DNA from: Alnus glutinosa
Taxonomy: Eukaryota > Streptophyta > Magnoliopsida > Fagales > Betulaceae
Direction of reading: 5' to 3'
Length of the DNA stretch: 64,000 bases
Assembly: GCF_958979055.1 (NCBI RefSeq)
Contig: NC_084892.1
Location: 3,799,501-3,863,500, forward strand
Shown here: positions 35,489 to 47,100 of the stretch, piece after piece
Position numbering within the stretch: position 1 is the stretch's first letter
Layout: every line of letters begins with the position of its first letter
Position numbers and translations under genes: made by a program
The notes under the pieces: generated by a model
Databases searched by the model: none
What the model was told of the DNA's origin: nothing
Seen by the model: the letters and a program-made list of their open reading frames with translations, nothing else

Positions 35489-37842
35489 ATGTTGGGGGAT
35501 CTCATAACCAGAGTTCTTGTGTATGTTGCTGCACCGATATATATTCTCATAGATGTTCATCTCAGATCTTGAAATTCATTTTTTGTTGTTGATAGCTTGT
35601 TATGATTGATTACTCAATTGGTTTTTGGAATTATAGACGTATTTTATTTATTTATTTATTTTGTTTTTTGGGTGCCAGGCTGATTCTTGGTTATGCATAT
35701 CCTGCCCTTGAGTGTTACAAAACAGTGGAGAAGAACAGGGTCGACATCGAAGAACTTCGATTTTGGTGTCAATATTGGTAAAAAAACAATTTTCTTTTCA
35801 CTTAATCTTGCCAGTAGAGGGTTTTTACTTGTTATTTCAAATTGAAGGGCATTGGATGACTTGATGCTAGTTCAATTTGATCCCTAAGATCATAAGGTTA
35901 ATTACCATCGTAAGCCCGAAAATTGCTGTAAAATTTGTCAATAGGGCAGTCTCGTTGTTGGGCCCGGTCTGCTCGGACACCTGCTCGAGCAAGTGGAGCT
36001 CGGACAACCTCTGATCTAAATCCCACAATACGAAAATTGTTTGACATGATGCTTTCATTTATTCAATAATGATGATGCTTTTGGTTATCCAAAATAGGTC
36101 CACTCTTGTAAATGGGCTTAGAAATTAGATGGGGAAAGAATTAACGAGAATTTATGAGAAATAAGTTCTCTAGTTGGTCATCAGCATCATGTGATAAACT
36201 TCGATCGGTGGCTACCGTTCAAGCCATTGAAGAATGATTACACATGTCATCACTCATCAATACCCATATGTAGTAGATACACAATTATATGCTTCTGGGG
36301 CACATGAAATTGAATCTCGCCGTTGTCATCAATTCTGCAGGATCCTTGTGGCAATTGTAACAGTTCTTGAGAGGGTTGCGGACATATTCATTTCATGGTA
36401 TGCCTCTACTTTGTACATACTGATACTCTCAATCTTTAATTAACTTGTAATTAATTTTTGATAAGTAATTAAATTTTGTGAAGGCTGCCCATGTATGGTG
36501 AGCTGAAGCTGGCCTTTTTCATCTACCTATGGTATCCAAAAACCAAGGTAAAAGAGATCTTCATCGATTCAAATGAATTCATACTTACAAATTCACCATG
36601 TTTGAGCCTGATAATGTAAAAACTTTTGCATAATGAAGGGAACCGGCTATGTGTATGATACCATGTTGAAGCCTTACGTGGCGATGCACGAACCGGACAT
36701 CGACCACAAGTTGCTGGAGTGGAGAGCAAGAGCCTGGGATTTGGCCGTTTTCTATTGGCAAAACTGCACAGAATTGGGGCAGACGGCATTCCTCCAGGTC
36801 CTGGAGAAATTTGCTGCTCAGACTGGAAGGTTTAGGAACGTTGGACATGAGGTGGGTTCTCGATTTCACCAGGGTAGTTCATGATTCCCATAGATTATTA
36901 GCTCATTATTAGTTCTTCACCCACAACAGCAAATCAGATCATGATATTGATTGGTATGAGATAATGTTGTGATACACCGAGCCATAGAAGCCATGGGTTG
37001 AGCTTGTAATCCCCATTTGTCACAAGTGGACACATCCCTGTAATTGGAAATCCCTTATATTACCTCTGCCGGCATCGAGCTCCACCTAAACAGGAACTCA
37101 ACGGTTGTCTATTCTTGTTTATATTGGGTTTTGGTGACTATAAAAGCCAATCATAATTTCATCAATTTAATTAAACGGGTTAAATTAAATGTCGCGTGTG
37201 AGACTTGAGCTATAACAAAACCCATTTAATTAAACAAGTCAAACCCTAATCGCTACTTTCTCGTGTCAAAATTTGTTTGGCTTGACCACCCGACCAGGAA
37301 GCCTTGCTTGGGCAGGGGCTCTGTAACAGCCCCTGTTATTACTTCTGTCCCTCCTCATCCGTCACAAGTAAAGAAGCTCTCGTTGTCCGTTGGACAGAGG
37401 CATTATTAACTGCGTTTCTTAAATGTTTTGGTCTATTTTGAACAACAATAGAAAATTGACAACCAGGTTTCCCTTGATAAAATAAACCAGTATTTTGATT
37501 TACATAATAACACAACTTAACCAACCTTTGCAGAGAACCAATCACAATCATCACGATTCGGGCACGTCCCCGCCGCCCCCAAACGGTCCGCCGCCCAAGC
37601 AAGACAGTCAGTCAGACAAGAGCAACAACAAGTGGCCTCCGGCTCCGAGCGCCCCTCCACTTCCCGGTAGCACAATCAACCGCTTCATGGCCGAGCCGCC
37701 AAAATCCGAGGCCCACCTCCACAACCAAGCGGAGTACGAATTCCCGGACGACTCGGACCCCGGCACACCAGCTTCCCCGGAAACCCACCGGAACCAAAAG
37801 TTCAACCTAAAGTTTAGGCGCGCCCCAAGACCACACTATTGA
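35489..37842 (+). CDS. HVA22J: HVA22-like (TB2/DP1, REEP-type) membrane protein, 6 exons
   Basis: Exons 35489-35520, 35679-35777, 36341-36397, 36484-36547, 36639-36851 and 37534-37842 join in frame to 257 codons plus stop. The TB2/DP1/HVA22 domain fills residues 1-85: hydrophobic LVLILGYAYPALECYKTVEK, then IEELRFWCQYWILVAIVTVL and LPMYGELKLAFFIYLWYPKTKG, the family core. Proteins of this group (yeast Yop1, animal REEPs) insert as hairpins into tubular ER and curve it; plant members affect vesicle traffic and stress recovery. A second conserved part (residues 85-155, with DLAVFYWQNCTELGQ) and a polar, Pro-rich tail of about 100 residues mark the long i/j/k subgroup. All introns are GT-AG. The last intron carries a dispersed repeat with AATTAAACGGGT words. 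Subgroup assignment to J uses gene order as well. Confidence 0.93.
37140..37310. repeat. Dispersed repeat fragment in HVA22 intron 5
   Basis: The stretch contains CAATTTAATTAAACGGGTTA and a second CATTTAATTAAACAAGTCAA about 70 bases on, then CCTAATCGCT and CTCGTGTCAA. The same ordered words appear twice around 42.1-42.4 kb, so both places carry pieces of one repeat family of unknown type. Confidence 0.6.
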
Positions 37843-38023
37843 TCAGAATTGTACAAATACCAAAGAATTCATTCATTTCATTCTTTTGCTCTGATGCTTG
37901 TAATACACATCTCTCCTTTTCTACTATTCGAACATTGTAAATTTTAAAGGCTAGAAAAAGTGAAACCTATTCTGTCAAACCACATTCACGCACACACAAT
38001 ACAAGGGCATGAGAGGGTCTTCG

Positions 38024-38545
38024 TTATCTGCTCACGGTGGCCAGACAGGCGTGGAGGATCCGATGGAGGAGTTGTGTGAGGTAGGCGAGGCAGGAGGAGA
38101 GGCGGAGGCAGAGGCGGCGGAAAAAGTGGGTTGGGCCGGAGGAGCCAGGGGAGGAGGACATGGGCTGGAGGTAGGCCCAGGCGGCCTGTTTGACCAGGCG
38201 GTTGCGGATCGAGATCTCGTACCCGGAGGAGGCGGCGGCGGCGGCGGTGGGGGACCCGATTCCAGCGGCGGAGGCGGGGAGGAGGTCTTTGAGGGAGGTG
38301 TAAGCAGGACAGGACTTTAGAGTGGTGGAGACCAGGTCTAAGTCCAGCTGCGGTGGCGCCACCCCGTTCTGATGTGGGAGGCTGTTGGAGCCGTAAATGG
38401 TTTTGGTGGTGCTGGAGAGGAGGGCGAGCTTCGCGGGAACCACCACCGACGTAGAGATCGAGTGCCTGCGACGCAGAGATGACAACGACGGCGCCGGCGT
38501 TTGCGTCGGAGGCGCCTCTGGTTTTAATGCGGCAGAGTCGTCCAT
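38024..38545 (-). CDS. Plant-specific protein of unknown function, single exon
   Basis: A 173-codon frame with clearly higher GC than its surroundings and a good protein-like composition. I recognise it as a conserved but uncharacterised plant family: a Pro/Ser-rich N-terminus, a LDLVSTTLKSCPAYTSLKDL block (residues 68-87), then a strongly conserved EISIRNRLVKQAAWAYLQPM block (110-129), and a C-terminal Leu/Cys/Arg-rich amphipathic helix or weak membrane segment. No enzyme motif or signal peptide is evident, so I assign no function. It converges on the HVA22 gene: the stop codons are only 181 bp apart, so the 3' untranslated parts may overlap. The single ATG at 38545 is preceded by a CT-rich leader. 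Confidence 0.82.
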   Translation of the reverse strand: MDDSAALKPEAPPTQTPAPSLSSLRRRHSISTSVVVPAKLALLSSTTKTIYGSNSLPHQNGVAPPQLDLDLVSTTLKSCPAYTSLKDLLPASAAGIGSPTAAAAASSGYEISIRNRLVKQAAWAYLQPMSSSPGSSGPTHFFRRLCLRLSSCLAYLTQLLHRILHACLATVSR

Positions 38546-38860
38546 GCTAGAGCCACACTGAGAGAAAGACAGAGAGTCTAGAGTGGTGCGTCTGGGCGGC
38601 TAGCGCTTTTGCAATTTATTCTCTACGGACTACGTTTTATCGCCTCTGAGTGTGCGCGCGCGTGCGAAGGTGTTTCGGTGTGTTTTCCTTGTCAAATTCC
38701 CAATTGTGTGCAACATCTTTTCTTTTTCTTTTTTTTTTTTTTTCTTTTTTTTACGATGCGCGCAACATCCTTTCGATGCGGTTATTTTACTCCCATTCTC
38801 GCCGCTTAGACGACTTACTCCATCTCATAGCCAAATTTGTCCGAAAATTACACCACCAAC

Positions 38861-39053
38861 CAGGAGCGGAGCTAGGATTTAAGAGTTGGGGGCCAAATTA
38901 AAAAAAAAATAAAAAAAATTAAGAGGTCGAAACTATAAAAATAACAAAATTTAATGGTAAAAGTAATTAATTTTTTTTTAAAACTTTTTTTTTATTTTTT
39001 TTTTATTTTGGGAGAAACCCCTTGACTTAGGGCAAGAGGTAGCTCCGCCCCTG
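38861..39053. mobile_element. hAT-like MITE, 193 bp
   Basis: The ends CAGGAGCGGAGCTA and TAGCTCCGCCCCTG are inverted repeats with one mismatch. The 8-bp flanks CCACCAAC (38853-38860) and GCACCAAC (39054-39061) agree at seven positions, which fits the 8-bp duplication of hAT elements. Same family as the element at 33333-33536. It lies about 315 bp upstream of the start codon of the unknown gene, so it may sit in its promoter. Confidence 0.8.
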
Positions 39054-40152
39054 GCACCAACTCTTATATAATTTGTTCATACATATCATGTCAGCAGAGA
39101 AACATTTGATCCAAGAATGTTAAAAAGTATTTTTTTAATGGAATCAGCAAGGTTATAAAAGAACCTTAATTCTAGCATTATGAATAATTAAATGGATTAA
39201 TTGTTTATTTTGGATTTGGGCTATTATAAGGTTGTGATATAGGCATGAATTCTATATTTCTTTCCTGTCACGCCAAACAACTTGGAAGCGCATAAACTAA
39301 GAAATAATAATAATAAAAAAAAAAAAAAAAAAAAGTTGCATATTAAAAGAAACAATTTTTGTGCCGTGAGCCGTGACTCGTGAGTGGATAACTTTTTTGG
39401 GTCCTAAATTTGACTACACTTTCTGGTGGAAGGCGCTGCTTGTGTTTATTGCTTATTGACTAGCTTCCTCCCAACTTTTTAAACACGGTGACCCACAACA
39501 CCGTCGTTTAAGACCTTCTCACTTCGTAAAATTTCCTTTTATCATTTAATAAAAATGAAATCTAATCACTTTATCTACCGACTATATGTCATTTGATTAT
39601 TGATTTTATTGTTAATTTATACTTTTACTACAATTTTTATATATATATAAATTAACGTGGTACTCTCGTTTGAAAAATTAGATACTCTAACTTTAAAAGT
39701 TTTGAAGTTCAATACCCTTAAGTCAAATAAACCGATAATTCATTACACTTAAAGTGAATTTCTCCCTCATAAAAATTCCAATACTAAAGTTGGATGGATA
39801 CGTGGAAAACAACATTTGAGAAGTGTGAAATGCAGATGGGGTTGCGTTGAGGAGAAAAGTCAAAACTGAGCAAAAAGATATCTCTTAAATTAGTTTAATC
39901 AAACATATTTTTGCCGGAGGGAGGTAAATAGAATACTCAAAAGGTGACCACGAGAAAGTGATAGGTAATAATAATAATAAAGTTATATATTAGTCTTTCT
40001 TTTTCTTCATAGGGTCCACGAACTACAACAAACCGTCAATAGACTCACTGCAAATGATTCCCCCCTTATTCGGTGCACATTTCACGTTTTTGTATAAAAT
40101 CACAAATTACAAGTGGTTGAAGAATCTACACCTTGGGCTCATGAGCAAATAG

Positions 40153-40395
40153 TGTTAAAGTATTAATCGATTAAATTTATCTATTCTTATCGGTTTAAGT
40201 TTTTAGAATAATTGATGATTTAACATGGTATCAAAGTGTCAAAGATTCTGAGTTCGAACCTTGACTCCGTCATTTACCTCACATTTTAAATAAATATTCA
40301 ACGTGTTAGGCTTCACCTATTAAAGAAAAGTTTGAGCGATTAAATTTACTTATTCTTATCAGCTTATTCTTTTAGGATAAGTGATGATTTAACAA
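40153..40395. mobile_element. TRIM-like (miniature LTR) fossil
   Basis: Two similar stretches ending in GATGATTTAACA, each preceded by a CGATTAAATTTA-type word, bracket about 170 bases; the first is followed directly by TGGTATCAAAG, which resembles a primer site complementary to initiator Met tRNA. The layout fits a very small, non-coding LTR-type relic, old and broken. A related partial copy lies near 54.55-54.65 kb. Confidence 0.35.
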
Positions 40396-41159
40396 ATAGC
40401 AATTTTAAATGCAGTTAAGTATTTAATATGATACCCGAAATCGTGCATTTTAAAAGCACATATAATGTGCTTGTTGCACGAAAATGTAAATTTTTTTAAC
40501 ATTTTCAAACTGGTAGTTAGTTTATTTTAAACGTACTCTTAAACAGAAGATCATTTCCGACAATTTTATTTAAAAACACACGTTTAGCATGCAATACGGG
40601 GCCAAACAAATTCTTAGTACATACCCTTTGCAAATGGTTAAATTAATTGGTGATAGGTGCCCCCATAGTCTAGAGGAGGAGGTGACCCAAAATCATTAGG
40701 CATATTTAATTTGAAAGCGGTCCCCAAACTTGAATGGCCTAATTATCAACTACTGGCCACTCTTCACCTTAGAGGTTGAAACCATTATAGTGGAGATGAA
40801 AGCAACCAATAATCCTGGTTAGAACCTATAAGGTTAGGGTTACTGCTCAACTGCCAGAGTCACCACTTAGATTTGGTGAGCTGCAATTCAACAGCTCTCT
40901 CAAGAATTTGAGAGCCAAACTACCAACCTCTAATCAAAAACCCTCTCGAGAGGTGTCTGTGTTATTTATTTATTTTTATTTTATTTTTTTGGGTTCTCTT
41001 CTCTTCTATTGTTCTGACAATTGATCAGGAAAAAAAATTGATGAAAAAAGTGTTTTTTAACCAAAATCACAGGAAATGTTCCACTTTAGATCACATTAAA
41101 AAAAAAAAAAAAAAAATCACGTTTAAAAACTCACGATTATAAATTGAATCGTAATTTTT

Positions 41160-41610
41160 AAGGGTGATTACCTTTTTCCTCATTAAACTACCAGTCATTG
41201 TCAACATGCCACCACAAACTGACACATTGACCATAAGAGAGCATTTAACTACCATTTCCGTACCTTTTATATATATATTTAAAAAAAAGAAAAAAAAACA
41301 AAAGAAAAAAAAAGGCCACTCCATTGGGGGAGGGGGTGGCCTGCGAGCTACTGGAGGTGATGGCAGCCACCCCTTAGTTATCTTTTCTTTTTTTTACTTA
41401 TTATTATTTGTTTAATTTTGAAAGTATTTTTTGTAAATTTTGATTTTAAATTAAAGAATTTGAGTTTTTTAACGAATTTAACTAAATAAGAAAAGTAAAG
41501 ATATAGAAATATTAATTGAATGCTTTTTATAATGAAGTGTCACTTCGTAATGACACGTTGAAGATAACCATAGTTCACTGGAGATGCCATTAGGATTACC
41601 CTTGAAAATT
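41160..41610. mobile_element. Probable inverted-repeat element with G/C core
   Basis: The left end AAGGGTGATTACC and right end GGATTACCCTT are inverted repeats, and a central purine run, a GGGGGTGGCC / GGCAGCCACCCC stem and a T-rich run repeat the arm-core-arm layout of the element at 10941-12111. I could not find a convincing target duplication, so boundaries are approximate. Confidence 0.45.
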
Positions 41611-42099
41611 GTGATAGAAAAAAGTTAATCTTTGAAAGGCGACATGACAGGCATTTGGATCCCATCATCAAAATCCAAAAGGGATAATAACCAAACCCCT
41701 TTTTTCTACTTTTCTATCACTTGAGAGCTGATTTGTCCCGCTATAGTGCATGTCCCAAAATTGTCCATATTCCATGAAAATGACCTCTCACTGGTTAATT
41801 AGCTTAGGCAAAATCCCCGTCAACCATTGGCTATCAGGTGATGCAAACTTGCAATCGCCAATCCTGACTCAAATTAGAGACTAATTACGGTGGTTGCTTT
41901 TAGTTTTGTGGCTCTATTTCTTTTGGGATCTAATTTAGATTGTGGTCCTGGACATGCACAATCCTCCCTTGGCCCACCCCTAGGATTGAGAACAGCCCAT
42001 TAGGCAGCCAACCTCCCGTCAACACACAAACATGCGCACTACAAATTGTGTTGCATGTGGTTAAGGTTGTTAATCGGTGTTTGCATGTAAGGTTTAGAT

Positions 42100-42400
42100 C
42101 GTCTTAAAATATGTATATAAGATTATATAAGTAAATCTTAACTTAACTCATTTAATTAAACAAGTTAGACCACTCAACCCTAACTCGCTAATTTTGTGTT
42201 GAGTTCATGTCGAGTTCGCGAATTGTGTTAAAAAAATTTAATCCTAAATGTTGTGGGTCAGGTTCTAGTCGTGTCAAGACATGGGTATACAATTATATAA
42301 GTTAACCATACCCGGTCCATTTAATTAAACGGGTAAGATAGCTCAACTTTAACCCACTAATTTCGTGTTAAGTTCGCAAATTGTGTCAAATATTGTCAGC
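42100..42400. repeat. Dispersed repeat, two tandem copies about 169 bp apart
   Basis: The words TTTAATTAAAC, CTCAACCCTAAC (CTCAACTTTAAC), CTAATTTTGTGTT (CTAATTTCGTGTT) and GTTCGCGAATTGTGT (GTTCGCAAATTGTGT) occur in the same order twice, the first set starting at 42151 and the second at 42320. The same family occurs in HVA22 intron 5. Confidence 0.7.
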
Positions 42401-42529
42401 CTATTTGTAAGTATGCTATGGCTACACTAAAAAATAGATACAATTCACATCAAATTATTCAAACAATTTATAGACTAACTTATCATGGATGTTTCAAAAC
42501 TATGTTAGGACTTCCAATCTTTTGAATTA

Positions 42530-42683
42530 GAGTAATGTTAAAAAGTACAATTTTATCCTATAATGTTGATGGAATAATTCCAACCAACCATTGAATCAAT
42601 CCTTGTTTTTTTATTTTTTATTTTATTGATTAAGACTGTTAGGTTAGTATTGTGAGATAAAAGTGTGATATATAACATTACTC
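42530..42683. mobile_element. Mutator-type MITE, 154 bp (GAGTAATG family)
   Basis: Perfect terminal repeats GAGTAATGTTA and TAACATTACTC are flanked by the identical 9-mer TTTGAATTA at 42521-42529 and 42684-42692. The interior has CCAACCAACC and a pairing GTTAGGTTAG stretch around a T-rich centre. The perfect ends and duplication suggest a young insertion. Related copies lie in E2F intron 6 (45896-46074) and at 57046-58379. Confidence 0.85.
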
Positions 42684-44150
42684 TTTGAATTAGATAAAGA
42701 GAAAATTAATAAAGCAATCTATTGGGTTTGATTTTGTTTAAATTGAATTCCAAGAGTTTTGATCTTAAAAATTGACATGGTATACTTTGTATCAAATTAA
42801 TCTCTCAATGTATATTGGCATTGCATCTATTTTTTTCAACATTTCAACAAAATACTTATGAATACCAACTCTTGCCTGTCTTTGGAAGAGGTTTCAACCA
42901 TCATTAGAGGCTAGTTTTAAGGGCGGTTGAATCACCCTCATAATCTTTGGGGATAGTTCACCCATACCTAATAGCCAAATTTGAGGGTGGTCTAGACTGT
43001 TTTTAGAATGGCTGAACCACTAACAAAAGACCATAACCAGTCAGAGCCTTTGGTGGTTGACCACCTCCTAAACCAAAAATAAAAGGTAAAAAACTTAGTT
43101 AGGGGATGGCCAACCATTCTATAACCTCGCTTTATTTTCTTTACTTTTTCTATTTTTTTTATTTGAAGGTAAAATTGTAATTTCACAAAAGCTGTCAAAA
43201 AATAGCCAAAATTTGTACAAACGAATTATTTTGATACAAAAAGTATACTACAAGGATTTATAAGATCATTTTGAAATCCCAAGAATTTATTTGATACAAG
43301 CCCCCAAAGCCCAATTTAATAATTGTTCCTTAAATAAATATGGTCCGTAATTCTTCTACCATTCCATCTCCTTTTGGAATCTTTTTATGGTTAGAAGCAT
43401 TGCAAAAGGAAGTGTTTGCAGTCATATGCTGCTAATAGATTTTACATAAAAATAAATGCAGCTTATAAAGTATTTCAGACCAAGTAAGACGCATTGCTCC
43501 CAATTTGCTATGCAAAAGGACCGCAAAAAAAAAAAAGGAATAGAAACTGTCAAACTGAGGATGGATGGAATACCATTCCTGACGTTCAATCCAAAAGAAT
43601 ACCATCAACATCAAAATTTCATGTCAAATGCTTACAACCATAGTTTATACCAAAGATTAGGATCACTGACCATGCAATTACATCAATCTGGGGCAGATCT
43701 AGCTCGGTGCTTCCTCACAATATCCAGTACATGAACCTTGCAGCAATGTTTACATTTGCAACATATACAGCCTAAGTTGCCTCAATTTCAAAACAGAGAT
43801 CAAGGTGCTACAGACAAAGAAGGGATATGCATGTAAATTCTATCTTTGTTTCTCTCTAGTTTGTGCCCTAACTTAATCCAAAGCACCCATGTTAAAGTAA
43901 TCATATACCCTCCATACTCTACCATCTTAATTCAAAAGTACCCAGTTTATTCATACCACAGGGCCCCTAAACTGTACAGTATAAGAAGTACCTCCAGCTT
44001 GCCATCTATTAGCTTCCTCCAAAAGCTTATTCAGCACTTTCTTCTGGCAACCCTTTGGCACCTTTAAGCAATGATTTGAGGACATAAGGTTGCTACTGGG
44101 ACATAGACATGAGTTTCTTGATTTAGCACATTAGGCAAATCAATATTCAT

Positions 44151-47100
44151 TCATCTTTGAGTAGAATTAGCAGCTGCAGATGGCACTTCAGTGATCCCAG
44201 ATAATGGAGTTTGTTGAATTGGAGTAACGAGATCAGCTACTCCAAAGTCAGCATGAAGCATATCAATCCCAGTCCATTCAGCGGGAGCTATTGTTGGAGT
44301 AAAGGAATTGAGCATCCATAGTTAGACAAAAAATTATGTCCCAAAAAAAAAAAAAAAAAAGATTAAAAAGAAGAAGAAGAAAACAATGCTAATACCATCA
44401 TCTGTTTTCCACATATCTGTTATGCTAACTTCAGCATCTGATAGAAGCCAGTAATCTGCATCATTCTGTAACAACAAACAAACAAATAAATATACTTCAC
44501 GATAGTTGGTTCTCGGTCTTTATAAATTTAAGATATTTTGAAAATGATTAGCTATAGGAACAAATTACTCAGGATAACAACACCTACATCAACATCTGAG
44601 GGAACAATCTTCATCATGCCTCCAGCAAAATCCTGTGAAGCATTAAGATCAGAGGGCATTTGATGACCGTACAGTGCCTGAGGTTCAATTTCATTCCCGG
44701 TGCCGTTTACATTGACCACTTCTGTGGGTGGGTTCTCATTAGAACCCGAGCTTGAAGCCACTGGGAAGCTCACAGGTGGCTCAACACTGTTCATCTCCTC
44801 AAACTTCTCCTCAAATTGACTACAAAACAATCAAAGAGAGTTCAAGGGGGAAAAAAGAGGGAGAAAGAGGGCTAAAACATAGGACAGAAAGGAATATTTT
44901 ATTTTTTTTAAAAAAAAAAACCACCAAAAACATTTAAGGATCTCAAATCAACTATTATTACAGATGCAAGATATATAGGTAATAAACCTGCAGAAGCAGA
45001 TATTTCAGCCTCAAAAAGTAGACAACAATACCTGACAAGGTAGACATCAATAGGTCCCATTGAGCTTCTAAGAATAATCCTATATCTCCTTTGTGGATAG
45101 TCAACAGCCTGATGTGTATAGAAGCAGTCATGCATCAAATCAATTTTAAACATAAAAATGAACCATCTTTCAATTTGTTTGGTCTGGACTTACTTCATCT
45201 GGATCTGGGACTTCCAGCGTGGTTCCATGAGGAGCTTTAATTGCTAATAGGGTTTGGTTCTGCCAGAGAAAGACTTAAACCAGTTAAACTATAAAGCTAA
45301 AGCACCATTGAACCCATAGAAGGTGGGACACAATTATAATAGTACTAAATCAGTATAACACAACATGAACTGACCTCGAGGCAGGGTAGGCCCTTGATAT
45401 CTTCTTTGGTTACAAAAAGGCACCTAATAAGAAGAATAGAATATAAAGTCACCAGGTTGCAAGGCCTTGATAAACCATTTGAGTCTTTTTTTTTTCTTTA
45501 GAAAAAATAATACAGGAAAATATTTTACTTTTGGTTGTTTTCATCTTCACTCAAACCCCTCAATCTTTCCTGCATTTCCCTGCAACAGCTTGAAAGCGTC
45601 AGCCTTAATTCAACAATTTCAAGATAGCAACAATTATTGCTTTGACAAGAAAAACGGCCATATAACCTTATCTGATCATCCAATGTTTGCTCTCGCATGG
45701 AAAGGTTTTCAACTTCCGCCTGCAGGAAAAAACCATAAGAAGAATTTTCATCCTCGGTAAAAAATTATTAAATTGCTTTCTTCTTTCCTTCCTTTTCATC
45801 CTTTCTTGGATCATACCATGGTTATCATCCTATATTTATTGGATGTCACTGAGGGGAGGTTGTGGAGCAGCAATTATTGAATACTATATGGACATGAGAA
45901 ATGCTATATACAACATTTTTTTGCCCACAACTATCTCACAATATTGATGTGACAGTCCCAACCAAACCTTGGATTGTATATTTTATTTTTTTATTTTTAA
46001 CAAGGATTAATCTAAGAGTTGGTTGAAACATTGTGGGATAGTTGTTGAATAAAAATGTGGTTTATAACATTACTTTATGAACGCTTATAGATCATATTAA
46101 ACAAATATAATAACATTCTAATCCATGATAATTGAAAAACACAAAAAAATAATAATCCCCGTGTTTCATCATCACAAGAGACATAATATCCACACCCGCA
46201 TATACCTGTAATACAGAGGCATCATATTCCCCTTCCCCTTGCCGTAAAGCATCAAGTCCCCTGATCGGTCATTCAACCAATCCTCATGTAAGATATCATT
46301 TCCTCACATGCTAAGTAGAATCTCAAATCAAAATCAATTAAAAGCAAAGCAACATCAGATATTTTAATAGCAAAGGTATCAAGCATTACTTCCATCGTAT
46401 TCTGTTCTTAAGCTTCTTTTCAATTAGACCAATGCCTTCCAGGACATTTGTAATGTCATATATCCGCCTCTTCTGCACCTGTATCATTAGAAGCTCTCTA
46501 ATTAGTATGAGTATTAATTAATGCATATAATCAAATAGCTAAATGATCACCTCCAAAGTTCCCGCTGCTTTGTTTAGGTCAAGAATACCATCCTCTGCTT
46601 GCTTGAGCAAATTGATGAACTTTTTTGTCAACAATCCTGTAAATTTCTGGCACTGTCACTCTTAGCCCATATGACATTTTCAAAAGCTACAAAATACATT
46701 ATAATTACATATGAAGAACTCATTTAGATGCCAACACTTTCAGCATTACCTAGGGAACTGTCATAACGACAGCTGCCGGGAGTAAGAGGAGCAGGGGAAC
46801 CTGCATGATTATAGAAACTGTTTTGTTAGATCTTATTTTTCTAGCAATGCTGGGCAGAGTACAGACTGTATTATTTCCAACTTCAATTAGAATGGTGAGA
46901 AGCAAATGTGACCTATGCAACACAACATAAGTTGTTTCCAAGACAAACTATCTGATGGTATAAATCAACGTTGAGGATGGTGTAAGAAATGTCTCACCGG
47001 CATTGGACACTGGTGTCTGAGGCCCAGATCTGTTGCCCTTTGAAGCCTGTGACCTGTTGTATATCCTTCCCCCTTTTGCAGACACAGGCGTCTTGAGTGG

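Larger units (their letters stand above)
38546..44150. other. Intergenic between unknown gene and E2F gene
   Basis: No gene was recognised. It holds an hAT-like MITE (38861-39053), a TRIM-like fossil (about 40153-40395), a probable inverted-repeat element with a G/C core (about 41160-41610), a dispersed tandem repeat (about 42100-42400), and a Mutator-type MITE (42530-42683). The last 400 bases are the 3' flank of the E2F gene. Confidence 0.55.

Noticed and set aside
36523-36884. Frames on both strands over HVA22 exon 5
   Set aside because: They overlap a well supported exon with conserved residues and correct splice sites.
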